From NCBI GenBank assembly GCA_947254645.1, contig CAMYDW010000028.1, positions 1 to 14,066 of the forward strand: a stretch of DNA of 14,066 nucleotides. Reading direction: 5' to 3'. Below, one piece after another: positions 1 through 10,100 of this stretch (positions are counted from its first letter, which is position 1; each line of letters opens with the position of its first letter). A program made the position numbers and the translations under genes. Under the pieces are notes generated by a model. That model did no database searches. It saw nothing but the letters and a program-made list of their open reading frames with translations, and was not told the origin of the DNA. The DNA comes from an uncultured Peptococcaceae bacterium (GTDB lineage Bacteria > Bacillota > Peptococcia > Peptococcales > Peptococcaceae).

Positions 1-38
1 CCGTAGGTGCTGGTACCGTATCTACTATCAAAGCGTAA
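1..38 (+). CDS. tuf: Elongation factor Tu, C-terminal end (partial, upstream copy)
   Basis: Only the last 11 codons and a TAA stop (36-38) are visible, reading VGAGTVSTIKA from base 3. The VGAG segment matches the end of the EF-Tu family, where a TVGAGVV-like strand closes the last beta-barrel domain. EF-Tu is the GTPase that brings aminoacyl-tRNA to the ribosomal A site. The position before rpmG-secE-nusG matches the usual place of one tuf copy in many bacteria. The assignment rests on a short peptide plus context; the start and most of the gene lie outside the window. A second tuf begins at 13995. Confidence 0.8.
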   Translation, partial: VGAGTVSTIKA

Positions 39-50
39 GTTTATTTGTAC

Positions 51-86
51 AAAAAGCAGGGTTGAATCCTCAACCCTGCTTTTTTT
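51..86 (+). terminator. Intrinsic terminator after upstream tuf
   Basis: A perfect 15-bp stem (51-65 with 70-84) with an ATCC loop is followed by a run of seven T (80-86). The A-run at the 5' foot mirrors the T-run, so it could also terminate antisense transcription. It closes the tuf transcript before the rpmG promoter. Confidence 0.93.
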
Positions 87-133
87 ATTTTAGCAGAGGC
101 AGAGGTTCTCTAAAAATCTGTAGAAAAAATATT

Positions 134-180
134 TTGAGTCAATAATTTGTCTTGACGTATAAACATCTGCATGGTATTCT
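134..180 (+). promoter_or_regulatory. Promoter for rpmG-secE-nusG-rplKA (sigma-A type)
   Basis: A TTGACG -35 (152-157) and TATTCT -10 (175-180) are separated by 17 bases. A TG at 172-173 gives an extended -10. Transcription would start near 187, leaving a ~57-nt leader before rpmG. A second overlapping candidate is TTGAGT (134-139), 18 bases, TATAAA (158-163). The region lies between a terminator and the first gene of the cluster, where a promoter is expected. The transcription start is inferred from spacing only. Confidence 0.72.
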
Positions 181-243
181 GTACTAGTGCATTTGTGCAT
201 ATTATTTTTATGATGCAAAAAATATGTATGGGAGGTGGCGAGA

Positions 244-393
244 ATGCGCGTTGGCGTAATCCTAGAATGCAGCGAGTGCAAAAGAAGAAACTATACGACA
301 AACAAGAATAAAAAGAATGATTCTGGTCGTATCGAAATGAAAAAATATTGCCCTTTCTGCAAGACCCATACTACGCATAAAGAAACCAAGTAA
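244..393 (+). CDS. rpmG: 50S ribosomal protein L33 (zinc-binding type)
   Basis: This 49-residue protein of the large ribosomal subunit matches the bL33 family in length and composition. Four cysteines, C9-x2-C12 and C36-x2-C39, form the zinc ribbon, so this is the zinc-containing form and not the cysteine-free paralogue some Firmicutes make under zinc limitation. The ATG follows a strong GGGAGGTGG ribosome binding site (230-238). It is the first gene of the cluster, with secE 17 bases downstream. An rpmG-secE-nusG order is standard in Firmicutes. Confidence 0.95.
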   Translation: MRVGVILECSECKRRNYTTNKNKKNDSGRIEMKKYCPFCKTHTTHKETK

Positions 394-410
394 CAGTAAG
401 GATGATATAG

Positions 411-644
411 ATGAGTAAAAAACAAGACGTACAAAAGAAGGATAAGGAAAAACAACCTGGTTTTTTCGCTCGCTCAAAAAAGGGCTTTAAACAATCCTTT
501 AGTGAATTGAAAAAAGTTCACTGGCCAAGTCGTCAAGAAGCTACCACCTATACGGGCGTTGTTATGGCGACAGTTGTAATCATCACGGTTCTCATCTGGA
601 TAGTTGACTCTGGAATTACTGCATTATTCAGCCTGTTCATATAG
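411..644 (+). CDS. secE: Preprotein translocase subunit SecE
   Basis: SecE is the small essential subunit that clamps SecY in the SecYEG protein-conducting channel of the cytoplasmic membrane. The 77-residue product is the single-spanning short form usual in Gram-positive lineages, unlike the three-helix E. coli protein. Residues 1-35 are lysine-rich and cytoplasmic. The amphipathic conserved segment contains the family motif VHWPSRQE (36-43). One hydrophobic membrane helix runs from about 48 to 66. An AAGGAT ribosome binding site lies 7 bases before the ATG. The TAG stop lies 18 bases before nusG and takes part in a hairpin around the nusG ribosome binding site. Confidence 0.95.
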   Translation: MSKKQDVQKKDKEKQPGFFARSKKGFKQSFSELKKVHWPSRQEATTYTGVVMATVVIITVLIWIVDSGITALFSLFI

Positions 645-660
645 AGAGGTGGGTCTCCTA
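642..660 (+). promoter_or_regulatory. Hairpin enclosing the nusG ribosome binding site
   Basis: TAGAGA (642-647) can pair with TCTCCTA (654-660) through six base pairs with one bulged C (657). This places GGTGGG (648-653) of the Shine-Dalgarno in the loop. The stem begins in the secE stop codon and ends three bases before the nusG ATG. It is short, so any effect on translation is inferred. Confidence 0.4.
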
Positions 661-662
661 TA

Positions 663-1205
663 ATGTCAGATGAACAAATTCGTAAAGCGTGGTATGCTGT
701 ACACACCTATTCTGGTTATGAAAACAAGGTAAAGACCAATTTGGAAAAACGTATCGAATCCATGAACATGGAAGATCGTATTTTCCGTTGTATCGTACCT
801 ATGGAAACTGTACGTGAAATGAAAAACGGTGTTGTTAAAGAAATTCAACGCAAAACCTTCCCTGGTTATGTGTTGGTGGAAATGGCAATGACTGATGAAT
901 CATGGTATGTTGTGCGCAACACTACTGGCGTGACAGGTTTTGTTGGAACTGGAAATAAGGCAGTGGCACTTCATGATTATGAAGTAGAAAACCTATTGAG
1001 AGGCATGGGAGAAGAAACCCCAGCCGTAGAACTTGATGCCGAAGTGGGAGATGAAATTCAAATTTTGGATGCAGCTTTTGCTGGCATGACTGGTATCATT
1101 AAAGAAATTAACAGTGAAAAGCAGCGTGTACTTGTTGCTATTTCAATGTTCGGCCGTGATACAGAAATTGAATTAGAATATAATCAAGTGCGCTCACTCT
1201 CTTAA
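663..1205 (+). CDS. nusG: Transcription elongation/termination factor NusG
   Basis: NusG binds RNA polymerase at the beta' clamp, modulates pausing and links polymerase to Rho or the ribosome. The 180-residue product has the family length. The NGN domain spans about residues 8-115 (KAWYAVHTYSGYE at 8-20; FPGYVLVEM at 66-74). The C-terminal KOW domain spans about 125-180 (VGDEIQILDAAFAGMTG at 128-144). The NGN domain retains VVRNTTGVTGF (83-93). The Asn-Thr pair at 86-87 corresponds, as I recall, to the residues B. subtilis NusG uses for sequence-specific pausing at T-rich non-template DNA, so a pro-pausing NusG is plausible. It lies 40 bases before rplK. Confidence 0.97.
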   Translation: MSDEQIRKAWYAVHTYSGYENKVKTNLEKRIESMNMEDRIFRCIVPMETVREMKNGVVKEIQRKTFPGYVLVEMAMTDESWYVVRNTTGVTGFVGTGNKAVALHDYEVENLLRGMGEETPAVELDAEVGDEIQILDAAFAGMTGIIKEINSEKQRVLVAISMFGRDTEIELEYNQVRSLS

Positions 1206-1230
1206 GAAAGCGTTCTTGCGAAATCAATAA

Positions 1231-1245
1231 AAGGAGGTGCTCCTA
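1231..1245 (+). promoter_or_regulatory. rplK ribosome binding site with self-complementary stem
   Basis: The strong AAGGAGGTG (1231-1239) sets the start at ATG 1246 and rules out the in-frame GTG at 1237, which lies inside the Shine-Dalgarno. AGGAG (1232-1236) is perfectly complementary to CTCCT (1240-1244) across a GTG loop. The Shine-Dalgarno therefore carries its own anti-sequence between itself and the start codon. Confidence 0.5.
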
Positions 1246-1671
1246 ATGGCAAAAAAAGTAATTGGTTTCATTAAGCTTCAAGTAGAAGCTGGTAAAGCAA
1301 ATCCAGCGCCACCAGTTGGTCCAGCTCTTGGTCAGCATGGTGTTAACATCATGGGATTTTGTACTGAATTTAATGAAAGAACAAAGGCTCAAGCAGGTAT
1401 GGTTATTCCAGTAGAAATTACTGTATACCAAGACCACTCTTTCACTTTCATTACTAAAACACCACCAGCAGCTATCTTGATTAAAAAAGCAGCAGGTGTT
1501 GCTCGTGCTTCTGGCGAACCTAACCGTAACAAAGTTGGTAAAATTACTGAAGCACAAGTACGTGAAATTGCAGAAACTAAGATGCCTGACCTTAATGCGG
1601 CAAGCATTGAAACTGCAATGTCTATGGTAAAAGGCACTGCTCGTAGCATGGGCATTACCGTAGTAGAATAA
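1246..1671 (+). CDS. rplK: 50S ribosomal protein L11
   Basis: L11 (uL11) binds 23S rRNA at the GTPase-associated centre at the base of the L10/L12 stalk. It supports factor binding and stringent-response sensing. From ATG 1246 the product is 141 residues, the family length. The N-terminal domain carries the proline-rich segment NPAPPVGPALGQ (19-30), the part contacted by thiopeptide antibiotics. The C-terminal RNA-binding domain ends KGTARSMGITV. rplA follows after 55 bases that can fold, and the pair are presumably co-transcribed with nusG, since I see no promoter or terminator between them. Confidence 0.97.
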   Translation: MAKKVIGFIKLQVEAGKANPAPPVGPALGQHGVNIMGFCTEFNERTKAQAGMVIPVEITVYQDHSFTFITKTPPAAILIKKAAGVARASGEPNRNKVGKITEAQVREIAETKMPDLNAASIETAMSMVKGTARSMGITVVE

Positions 1672-1682
1672 GCGCGAAGATA

Positions 1683-1711
1683 GTGGGAGGACTTGTGTCC
1701 GTTGGTACCAC
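1683..1711 (+). promoter_or_regulatory. Small stem-loop in the rplK-rplA gap
   Basis: GTGG (1683-1686) can pair with CCAC (1708-1711). Inside it, GGAC (1689-1692) pairs with GTCC (1697-1700) over a TTGT loop, leaving asymmetric internal loops. The structure ends just before the rplA Shine-Dalgarno AAGGAGG (1713-1719). L1 is a known autoregulator of the L11-L1 operon in other bacteria, so this could be an L1 target, but I cannot match it confidently to the L1-binding consensus. Confidence 0.3.
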
Positions 1712-1726
1712 GAAGGAGGAAAAACT

Positions 1727-2419
1727 ATGGCTAAACATGGTAAAAAATATCAAGAAGCAGCAAAACGCGTTGACAAAGACACTTTGTACGAAGTGCAAAA
1801 TGCGATTGAAATCGTAAAAGAAAACGCAACTGCTAAATTTGATGAATCCGTGGAAGTTGCATTTAAATTAGGTGTAGACCCACGTCATGCAGACCAACAA
1901 ATCCGTAATGCAATGGTATTGCCACATGGTAGTGGTAAAACCCGCACTTGCTTGGTATTTGCTAACGGCGAAAAAGCGAAAGAAGCTGAAGAAGCTGGAG
2001 CGGAATTCGTTGGTGCTGAAGATATGGTTGCTAAAATCCAAGGTGGATGGTTCGATTTCGACGTTGCAATCGCAACCCCTGATATGATGGGTACTGTTGG
2101 TAAAATCGGTCGTCTCTTAGGGCCTAAAGGCTTAATGCCAAACCCAAAAACTGGCACTGTAACAATGGATGTTGCAAATGCTGTTGCTGAAGTTAAAGCA
2201 GGTAAGATTGAATACCGCGTAGATAAAGCTGGTATCATTCATGCACCAATTGGTAAAGCAAGCTTTACTGTTGAAGCACTTGTTGAAAACTTCAATGCAT
2301 TGGCTCAAGCTTTACTTAAAGCAAAGCCAGCTAGCCAAAAGGGTGTTTACATGAAGAGCATCTCTGTATCTAGCACAATGGGTCCTGGGGTTAAAATTAA
2401 TCCTAACCATATTGGCTAA
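1727..2419 (+). CDS. rplA: 50S ribosomal protein L1
   Basis: L1 (uL1) forms the mobile stalk at the E site that helps release deacylated tRNA. In many bacteria it also represses its own mRNA. The 230-residue product has the family length. The hallmark segment GKIGRLLGPKGLMPNPKTGTVT lies near residues 126-147, and YRVDKAGIIHAPIGKASF follows in the RNA-binding domain. The ATG follows a strong AAGGAGG. Downstream is a 151-base untranslated region holding the L10 leader and attenuator. Confidence 0.97.
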   Translation: MAKHGKKYQEAAKRVDKDTLYEVQNAIEIVKENATAKFDESVEVAFKLGVDPRHADQQIRNAMVLPHGSGKTRTCLVFANGEKAKEAEEAGAEFVGAEDMVAKIQGGWFDFDVAIATPDMMGTVGKIGRLLGPKGLMPNPKTGTVTMDVANAVAEVKAGKIEYRVDKAGIIHAPIGKASFTVEALVENFNALAQALLKAKPASQKGVYMKSISVSSTMGPGVKINPNHIG

Positions 2420-2433
2420 TTACAAATATAAAT

Positions 2434-2541
2434 ATCTGCCAGAGACCGTAGGGGCGCGAGCTTAATTAACCTACCGAGGCCATTGCTCTATGCAATTTCT
2501 GCCTTTGTGTCTCGCGCGCAAAGGCATTTTTTATGGCAGAT
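2434..2541 (+). promoter_or_regulatory. Ribosomal protein L10 leader (rplJL attenuation region)
   Basis: The core ACCGTAGG...CCTACCGAGG (2445-2479) matches the L10 leader known from Firmicutes (Rfam L10_leader, recalled). GTAGG (2448-2452) pairs with CCTAC (2470-2474), enclosing GC-GCGA-GC (2454-2461) with a GNRA-type loop. A second hairpin pairs ATTGC (2482-2486) with GCAAT (2492-2496). GAGGC (2476-2480) can also pair with GCCTT (2501-2505), the 5' half of the terminator. That gives a plausible antiterminator competing with both the L10-binding fold and the terminator. Expected logic, from the B. subtilis case: excess L10(L12)4 stabilises the leader fold, frees the terminator and lowers rplJL expression. 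ATCTGCCA (2434-2441) is also complementary to TGGCAGAT (2534-2541). Confidence 0.85.
2500..2532 (+). terminator. Attenuator terminator before rplJ
   Basis: TGCCTTTG (2500-2507) pairs perfectly with CAAAGGCA (2519-2526), with an 11-base loop, followed by six T (2527-2532). It sits inside the rplA-rplJ gap, so it must be conditional, because rplJ has no promoter of its own that I can see. Its 5' arm overlaps the proposed antiterminator. Confidence 0.85.
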
Positions 2542-2570
2542 TTTAAAAATAAGAAAGGGAGGTGAATCTG

Positions 2571-3071
2571 TTGGGACAATTAGAAGAAAAGAAACAGATC
2601 GTCGCCGATTTAACTGAAAAGTTTAAAAATGCTCAATCCGTTGTTGTTGTTGACTATACTGGCGTTAATGCTAAGCAAACAACCAACTTGCGTAAGAGCT
2701 TGCGTGAAAATGGTGTTGAATACATCGTTGCTAAAAATACATTATTAAAAATCGCTGCTAATGAAGCTGGTTATGGCGAATTAAATGATACTTTCACTGG
2801 CGTTACCGCTGTTGCATTCTGCAGTGATGACGTTGTTACTCCTGCAAATATTATTTGCAAGTTCGTTAAAGACGAAAAAGTAATGACTATCAAAGGCGGT
2901 ATTGCTGAAGGCGTTGTTATTGACCCTGCTAAAGTTGATGTTCTTGGTTCTTTGCCAAGCAAAGAAGTTCTTCTTTCCAAAGTTGCATCTTGCTTCAAGG
3001 CTCCACTTCAAAATGTATGCCTTGCGCTTGAAGCAATTCGTAAGAAAGCTGAAGAAGAAGCTACTGCATAA
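2571..3071 (+). CDS. rplJ: 50S ribosomal protein L10
   Basis: L10 (uL10) anchors L12 dimers to the ribosome and, as the L10-L12 complex, binds its own mRNA leader. The start is taken as TTG 2571, six bases after GGGAGGTG (2557-2564). The GTG at 2562 overlaps the Shine-Dalgarno and is rejected. This gives 166 residues beginning GQLEEKKQIVADL, the family N-terminus. The rRNA-binding domain includes VVVVDYTGV and YIVAKNTLLKIA. The C-terminal helix (ALEAIRKKAEEEATA) is the L12-docking part. rplL follows after 41 bases. Confidence 0.96.
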   Translation: MGQLEEKKQIVADLTEKFKNAQSVVVVDYTGVNAKQTTNLRKSLRENGVEYIVAKNTLLKIAANEAGYGELNDTFTGVTAVAFCSDDVVTPANIICKFVKDEKVMTIKGGIAEGVVIDPAKVDVLGSLPSKEVLLSKVASCFKAPLQNVCLALEAIRKKAEEEATA

Positions 3072-3112
3072 GTGGCAATCTCATAATAAAACAATTAAAA
3101 GGAGACTGTGTT

Positions 3113-3484
3113 ATGTCTGAAAAAATTACTCAAATTATTGACCTCGTAAAAGAGTTATCTGTTGTTGAATTGGCTGACCTCGTTAGCACCTTCGAAGAAG
3201 AATTTGGTGTTACTGCAGCTGCTCAAGTAGCTGTTGTTGGTGGCGCTGCTGGCGGTGCTGCTGAAGAAGAAAAAACCGATTTCGATCTCGAATTGACCAA
3301 CGTTGGTGACAACAAAATCAAAGTTATCAAAGTTGTTCGCGAAATCACCGGTCTTGGTCTCAAAGAAGCTAAAGAATTGGTTGACAATGCACCAAAAGTT
3401 CTTAAAGAAGCTATGCCTAAAGAAGAAGCTGAAGCTGCAAAAGCTAAGCTTGAAGAAGTTGGTTCTACCATCACCCTTAAGTAA
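3113..3484 (+). CDS. rplL: 50S ribosomal protein L7/L12
   Basis: L12 (bL12) is the multi-copy stalk protein that recruits and activates the translational GTPases. The product is 123 residues. The N-terminal dimerisation and L10-binding helices span about 1-32. An Ala/Gly-rich flexible hinge with acidic end spans about 33-54. The globular C-terminal domain spans 55-123 and includes KIKVIKVVREITGLGLKEAKELVD, the factor-contacting surface. A strong AAAAGGAGA ribosome binding site precedes the ATG, and codons are highly biased, fitting a protein made in excess over L10. A terminator follows directly. Confidence 0.98.
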   Translation: MSEKITQIIDLVKELSVVELADLVSTFEEEFGVTAAAQVAVVGGAAGGAAEEEKTDFDLELTNVGDNKIKVIKVVREITGLGLKEAKELVDNAPKVLKEAMPKEEAEAAKAKLEEVGSTITLK

Positions 3485-3498
3485 TTTTAGTATTATTC

Positions 3499-3534
3499 AA
3501 AAAGAACCGATGCTCATGCATCGGTTCTTTTTTT
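3499..3534 (+). terminator. Intrinsic terminator after rplL
   Basis: A perfect 15-bp stem (3499-3513 with 3518-3532) with a TCAT loop and seven T (3528-3534) separates rplJL from rpoBC. With the strong promoter just downstream, rpoBC is probably its own transcription unit. Partial read-through is possible, as in the E. coli rplL-rpoB attenuator. Confidence 0.93.
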
Positions 3535-3555
3535 ATTAAAAACATTAGGAGATAG

Positions 3556-3584
3556 TTGACAAAAAAAATGAAATGCATTAAAAT
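3556..3584 (+). promoter_or_regulatory. Strong sigma-A type promoter for rpoBC
   Basis: A perfect TTGACA -35 (3556-3561), a 17-base A-rich spacer and a TAAAAT -10 (3579-3584) make the closest match to consensus in the window. Transcription should begin near 3591, giving a ~105-nt leader. AT-rich DNA upstream (3535-3550) could act as an UP element, though it overlaps the end of the rplL terminator. Confidence 0.88.
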
Positions 3585-3592
3585 AGAAAAGC

Positions 3593-3633
3593 TAATGGTA
3601 TAATGGTATATTGTGTCGTTTCATACCATTATA
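3593..3633 (+). repeat. Tandem and inverted repeat at the 5' end of the rpoB leader
   Basis: TAATGGTA occurs twice in tandem (3593-3600, 3601-3608). TATAATGGTAT (3599-3609) is a perfect 11-bp inverted repeat of ATACCATTATA (3623-3633) with a 13-base spacer. The first tandem copy gives an alternative pairing register. The repeat begins at the predicted transcription start, so it could be a 5'-terminal RNA hairpin or a DNA operator just downstream of the promoter. Confidence 0.75.
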
Positions 3634-3695
3634 TCTGCAATGTAATAAACTTGTCGTATAAACTTCGTCTTATAGATTAGTAAGGGGTGAACGCT

Positions 3696-7103
<3,408 letters not shown>

Positions 7104-7133
7104 TGCCGTTCAGTTTAGAAGGGAGCGTCTTCT

Positions 7134-10100
7134 TTGGGAAATATCAATAATGTCGATCACATCTCCGTAAATTTGGCTAGTCCAGAAGCAATTCGCAGCT
7201 GGTCAAGTGGAGAAGTAAAAAAACCTGAAACGATAAACTATAGAACATTAAAACCAGAACGTGACGGTTTGTTTTGTGAGCGTATTTTTGGACCAACCAA
7301 GGACTGGGAATGTAACTGTGGGAAATATAAACGTGTACGCTTTAAAGGCGTGATTTGCGATCGTTGTGGCGTTGAAGTCACTCGTTCAAAAGTACGTCGT
7401 GAACGTTTAGGTCATATTGAATTGGCTGCCCCATGTACACATATTTGGTACTTTAAAGGAATTCCAAGCCGCATGGGTCTTATCTTAAATATGAGCCCAC
7501 GTCAATTGGAACGTGTTATTTACTTTGTTTCTTACATTGTTATCGATCCAGGTGAATGTGCCGAATTAAGTAAATATCAAATTTTAAGCGAAAATGAATA
7601 TCGTGAAGCACGCGAAAAATATGGTCGTGATTTCCGTGCTGGTATTGGTGCTGAAGCTGCTAAAGAATTGCTTGAAGAAATTGACTTAGACCAATTGAGT
7701 CTTGATCTTCAAGATGAAATTCAAAATACCAGTGGTCAACGCCATATCAAAGCAGTGCGTCGCCTTGAGGTGGTTGAGGGGATGCGTGCATCTGGTAACA
7801 ATCCAGCTTGGATGGTATTGGATGCTCTACCAGTTATCCCACCAGACTTGCGCCCAATGGTGCAATTAGATGGTGGCCGTTTTGCAACCTCTGACCTCAA
7901 TGACCTATATCGCCGTGTAATCAACCGTAACAATCGTTTGAAACGTCTTTTGGATTTAGGGGCACCTGATATCATCGTGCGCAACGAAAAACGTATGTTG
8001 CAAGAAGCGGTTGATGCTTTGATTGACAACGGTCGTCGTGGCCGTCCTGTTACTGGTCCTGGGAACCGTGCTTTAAAATCCCTTTCTGATATGTTGAAAG
8101 GGAAACAAGGGCGTTTCCGTCAGAACTTGTTGGGGAAACGTGTTGACTATTCTGGCCGTTCTGTAATCGTTGTTGGCCCAGAATTAAAAATGCACCAATG
8201 TGGTTTGCCAAAGGAAATGGCTGTTGAACTCTTTAAGCCATTTGTCATGCGCAAGCTTTTACAAGATGGTACTGCTCAAAACATTAAGAGTGCGAAGCGC
8301 ATGGTAGAACGTCTTGATAATGCTATTTGGGATGTTCTAGAAGAAGTTATCAAGGACCACCCAGTCCTTTTAAATCGTGCACCGACCTTGCATAGACTTG
8401 GTATTCAAGCCTTTGAACCGACCCTCGTTGAAGGTCGTGCTTTGAAGCTTCATCCATTGGCATGTACTGCGTACAATGCAGACTTCGATGGTGACCAGAT
8501 GGCGGTACACGTACCACTTTCTACTGAAGCACAAGCAGAAGCACGTATTTTAATGCTTGCTGCCAATAATATCCTGAACCCGAAAGATGGCCGCCCAGTA
8601 ACGGTTCCTACCCAGGACATGGTATTAGGTTCTTACTATATGACCATTGCCCGTGAAGGTGCGAAGGGTGAAGGAAAAATCTTTACCTCACCAACTGAAG
8701 CAGAATTGGCTTATTATGCAGATGTTATTCATTTGCAAGCGCCAATCAAGGTACGTATGAATGATGGTGAAGTTATCGAAACAACGGTTGGACGTATTAT
8801 TTTCAATAGTGTTATTCCTGAAAAAGTACCGTTCGTAAATGAAGTTGTTGGTAAAAAACGTCTTGGCACAATCGTGGACAATTGCTTCCGCATTTATGGT
8901 GCAAGCGGCACCGCACACATGCTGGACGGGATTAAAGCGCAAGGCTTTAAATACTCTACCCAAGCAGGGGTTTCAATTGGCTATAAAGATATGGTTATTC
9001 CAGACAGCAAGTATACCTTGTTGGATGCTGCTGACAAAGAAGTAAACCGTATTGAAGCAAAATTCCGTCGTGGTGTTATTACTGACGATGAACGTTATAA
9101 ATTGGTTATTGATGTTTGGACAAAGTGTACCGATGATATCGGTAATGCACTTTTAGCAAATCTTGATAAATTCAACTCTATTAACATGATGGCAACCTCT
9201 GGTGCCCGTGGTAACAACCAACAGATTCGTCAGTTGGCTGGGATGCGTGGTTTGATGGCGGACCCATCTGGTAAAACCATCGAAATGCCTATCAAAGCAA
9301 ACTTCCATGAAGGACTTACCGTGTTGGAATACTTTATTTCTTCTCACGGTGCTCGTAAAGGGTTGGCCGATACAGCACTTCGTACAGCAGACTCAGGGTA
9401 TTTGACCCGTCGTCTTGTAGACGTTGCACAAGATGTAATCGTTCGTGAATTAGACTGTGGTACTGATAAAGGCTTGGTTGTTCACGCCATTATGAATGGT
9501 AATGAAGCCATTGAACCTTTGTGGGAACGTTTGGCTGGACGCTATTTAGCAGAGCAAGTGGTTCACCCTGAAACTGGTGCAATCATGGCACATAAAGGCG
9601 ATTATGTTGATGATATTCTTGCAAAAGAAATTGAAGCAGCAGGCGTTGAAAATGTTCGTATTCGCAGTGCATTGACTTGCCGTAGCCGTCATGGTGTTTG
9701 CAGTAAATGTTATGGCCGCAACTTGGCAACTGGTTTGGTTGTTGATGTTGGGGAAGCAGTTGGTACTGTTGCTGCACAATCCATCGGGGAACCTGGGACT
9801 CAGTTGACCATGCGTACCTTCCATACAGGTGGTATCGCAGGGGGCGACATCACACAAGGTTTGCCTCGTGTCGAAGAATTGTTTGAAGCTCGTCGTCCGA
9901 AAGGGCAAGCGGTAATCAGTGAAGTGGATGGCCGTGTGTCTATCGGTGAAAATAAAGGCCGTACCGAAGTCAGTGTCATTACTGATGAAGGGGAAGCTTA
10001 TGCCTACATTATTCCATTTGCCTCTCACCTGGCTGTTATGGATGGGGAAATGGTTGAAGCTGGTCAAGAATTGACAGAAGGTTCTATTAGCCCACAAGAT

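Noticed and set aside
1237..1245. Upstream GTG start for rplK giving 144 residues
   Set aside because: The GTG is part of the AAGGAGGTG Shine-Dalgarno; ATG 1246 gives the family N-terminus MAKKV.
2562..2570. Upstream GTG start for rplJ
   Set aside because: It overlaps the GGGAGGTG ribosome binding site; TTG 2571 has correct spacing and gives the family N-terminus.
3596..3604. TGGTATAAT as a main extended -10 for rpoB
   Set aside because: No -35 lies at the right distance, and a near-consensus TTGACA/TAAAAT pair lies just upstream. It may be a minor start.
3687..3695. Upstream GTG start for rpoB
   Set aside because: It overlaps the AAGGGGTG ribosome binding site; TTG 3696 is correctly spaced.
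9546..10097. 183-codon - strand frame opposite rpoC
   Set aside because: It is antisense to the beta' bridge helix, zinc and trigger-loop region, where sequence is fixed by the RpoC protein; no independent coding signal is seen.
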